Source of the DNA: Catalinimonas alkaloidigena
Lineage (GTDB): Bacteria > Bacteroidota > Bacteroidia > Cytophagales > Cyclobacteriaceae
Assembly (NCBI RefSeq): GCF_029504655.1
Contig: NZ_JAQFIL010000001.1
Location: 1,183,001 to 1,247,000 of the forward strand
DNA: 64,000 nucleotides
Direction of reading: 5' to 3'
Part shown: positions 63,299-64,000 of the stretch, piece by piece
Layout: each line of letters starts with the position of its first letter
How positions within the stretch are numbered: position 1 is the stretch's first letter
Position numbers and translations under genes: made by a program
The notes under the pieces: model-generated
The model's input: the letters and a program-made list of their open reading frames with translations, nothing else
What the model was told of the DNA's origin: nothing
The model's database searches: none

Positions 63299-63949
63299 AT
63301 GCCAAGTCTTTCTATATCCAAGCAACTTACTACTGCCCAGTCGGCGATCTATAACGCGATGGAACTACCCGGCATACAGGAAAAACTGAACAAATACGGT
63401 TTTAATGCCAAGCGTATGCAGGAAGGCAATGCGCTGGTGACCCATGCGGTTCTGCTCCATAATGCCAAACATGATATTTATGGTGAAAAGCAGGAAGTAG
63501 CCAGCCAGCTGAATGCCCAGGAAAAAGAAACGCGCCAATTGTTTAGAAAACATATAGATACGGTCAGACTTGCTTTCCGTGAGGATGAGGTAACGCTGGC
63601 AAAGTTTCGCGTAGAGCGTATTGCTAGCAGAAAAGACGCATGGCAGCTACAGGCCAGCTATTTCTATAGCAAGGCTATCCTCCATGCGAATGTATTGGCA
63701 GGTTATCAACTATCACAGGAAGAACTGGCACAAAACCAGGCCAGTGTAGAGGCCCTTATTGCCATACGCAATCGTCGTTTGCAGAAAAAAGGGGAAGCCG
63801 AAGAGGCCACATTACAGCGAAATAATGTGATGAAGGAGTTGAATGCATGGATGAAAGAATTCCGTACCATTGCACGCCTTGCTCTGAAAGATAGCCCCCA
63901 GTTGCTGGAGGCATTGGGCATGAAAGTACCGAGTAAGAAGGTGTTTTAG
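63299..63949 (+). CDS. all-helical protein of unknown function (family A, copy 2)
   Basis: 216 residues from the ATG at 63299; the frame is open back to a TTG at 63194, but the extra 35 residues have no counterpart in copy 1. Wholly helical, Lys/Glu/Gln-rich, no signal peptide. The N-terminal LPGIQEKLNKYGFNAKRMQE and the C-terminal AWMKEFRTIARLALKDSPQ match copy 1 at 29732, and the C-terminus also matches the relic at 21632. I do not know the family. It follows the defence island and stands alone on its strand. Confidence 0.72.
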   Translation: MPSLSISKQLTTAQSAIYNAMELPGIQEKLNKYGFNAKRMQEGNALVTHAVLLHNAKHDIYGEKQEVASQLNAQEKETRQLFRKHIDTVRLAFREDEVTLAKFRVERIASRKDAWQLQASYFYSKAILHANVLAGYQLSQEELAQNQASVEALIAIRNRRLQKKGEAEEATLQRNNVMKELNAWMKEFRTIARLALKDSPQLLEALGMKVPSKKVF

Positions 63950-63952
63950 GGA

Positions 63953-63983
63953 AGACCGAAGTCGGTAGATAGGAGACCGAAGT
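63953..63983 (+). repeat. short direct repeat at the window edge
   Basis: AGACCGAAGT occurs at 63953-63962 and 63974-63983, followed by TTAACTTCCGTC. It resembles the GGAAGACC opening of the direct repeats near 56664 and 57571, but is too short to be sure. The window ends before the element does. Confidence 0.4.
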
Positions 63984-64000
63984 TTAACTTCCGTCCCGGA

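Overview
The window looks like chromosomal DNA from a Bacteroidota bacterium, most likely of the Cytophagales type; the genus is not resolvable by eye. The evidence is a large secreted protein with a type IX secretion (T9SS) type B C-terminal domain, a DUF2480 protein, OmpA/PD40 envelope proteins, a neutral-ceramidase-like exoenzyme, many lipoproteins with short Bacteroidota-style signal peptides, weak or absent Shine-Dalgarno sequences, and promoter boxes resembling TAnnTTTG.

Layout. 1-8.6 kb: start of sufB (cut by the left edge), an Lrp/AsnC regulator, an odd tRNA-like RNA with an oversized variable arm, an acyl-CoA synthetase, an aldo/keto reductase, a TetR regulator followed by an ABC1/UbiB-family kinase, and exported proteins. 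9-21.5 kb: exported M28 peptidase, TPR lipoprotein, two OmpA-type envelope proteins, a 1.36-kaa secreted TPR-CHAT protein and an aminotransferase. 21.5-31.3 kb: a degraded gene fragment, M42 peptidase, PAP2 phosphatase, a possible small exported peptide, a four-gene MacAB-TolC-type export operon, a helical protein of unknown function and a CDF transporter. 31.5-42.4 kb: Mn-type superoxide dismutase, DUF2461, murF, tsaB, DUF2480, two PAS histidine kinases with one CheY-like regulator, and an RlmD-type 23S rRNA methyltransferase. 42.5-56.6 kb: T9SS cargo protein, an orphan MacB-like permease, a secreted amidotransferase-like protein, rsmG, ceramidase-like enzyme, sigma factor and glycosyltransferase, mgtE, and an MlaE-MlaF-MlaD lipid-transport operon.

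56.6-62.5 kb is an accessory (defence) island. It holds a HepT/MntA (HEPN/MNT) toxin-antitoxin pair bracketed by two ~49-bp direct repeats. Next to it is a tightly overlapping three-gene operon matching the ABC-three-component (ABC-3C) conflict systems: a DUF3732 ATPase with a Rad50-like CxxC hook, a small middle component, and a third protein with a nuclease-like N-terminus. An intact ISAs1-family element with perfect 18-bp terminal inverted repeats and a perfect 9-bp target duplication sits 4 bp upstream of the first operon gene. The duplication includes its start codon, so the native promoter now lies 1.2 kb away.

The right end holds a structured non-coding stretch and a second copy of the helical protein family seen at 29.7 kb. 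A 40-codon relic of the same family lies at 21.6 kb. The most second-look-worthy items are the tRNA-like RNA, the IS-interrupted ABC-3C operon, the repeat-bracketed HEPN/MNT module and the helical protein family.
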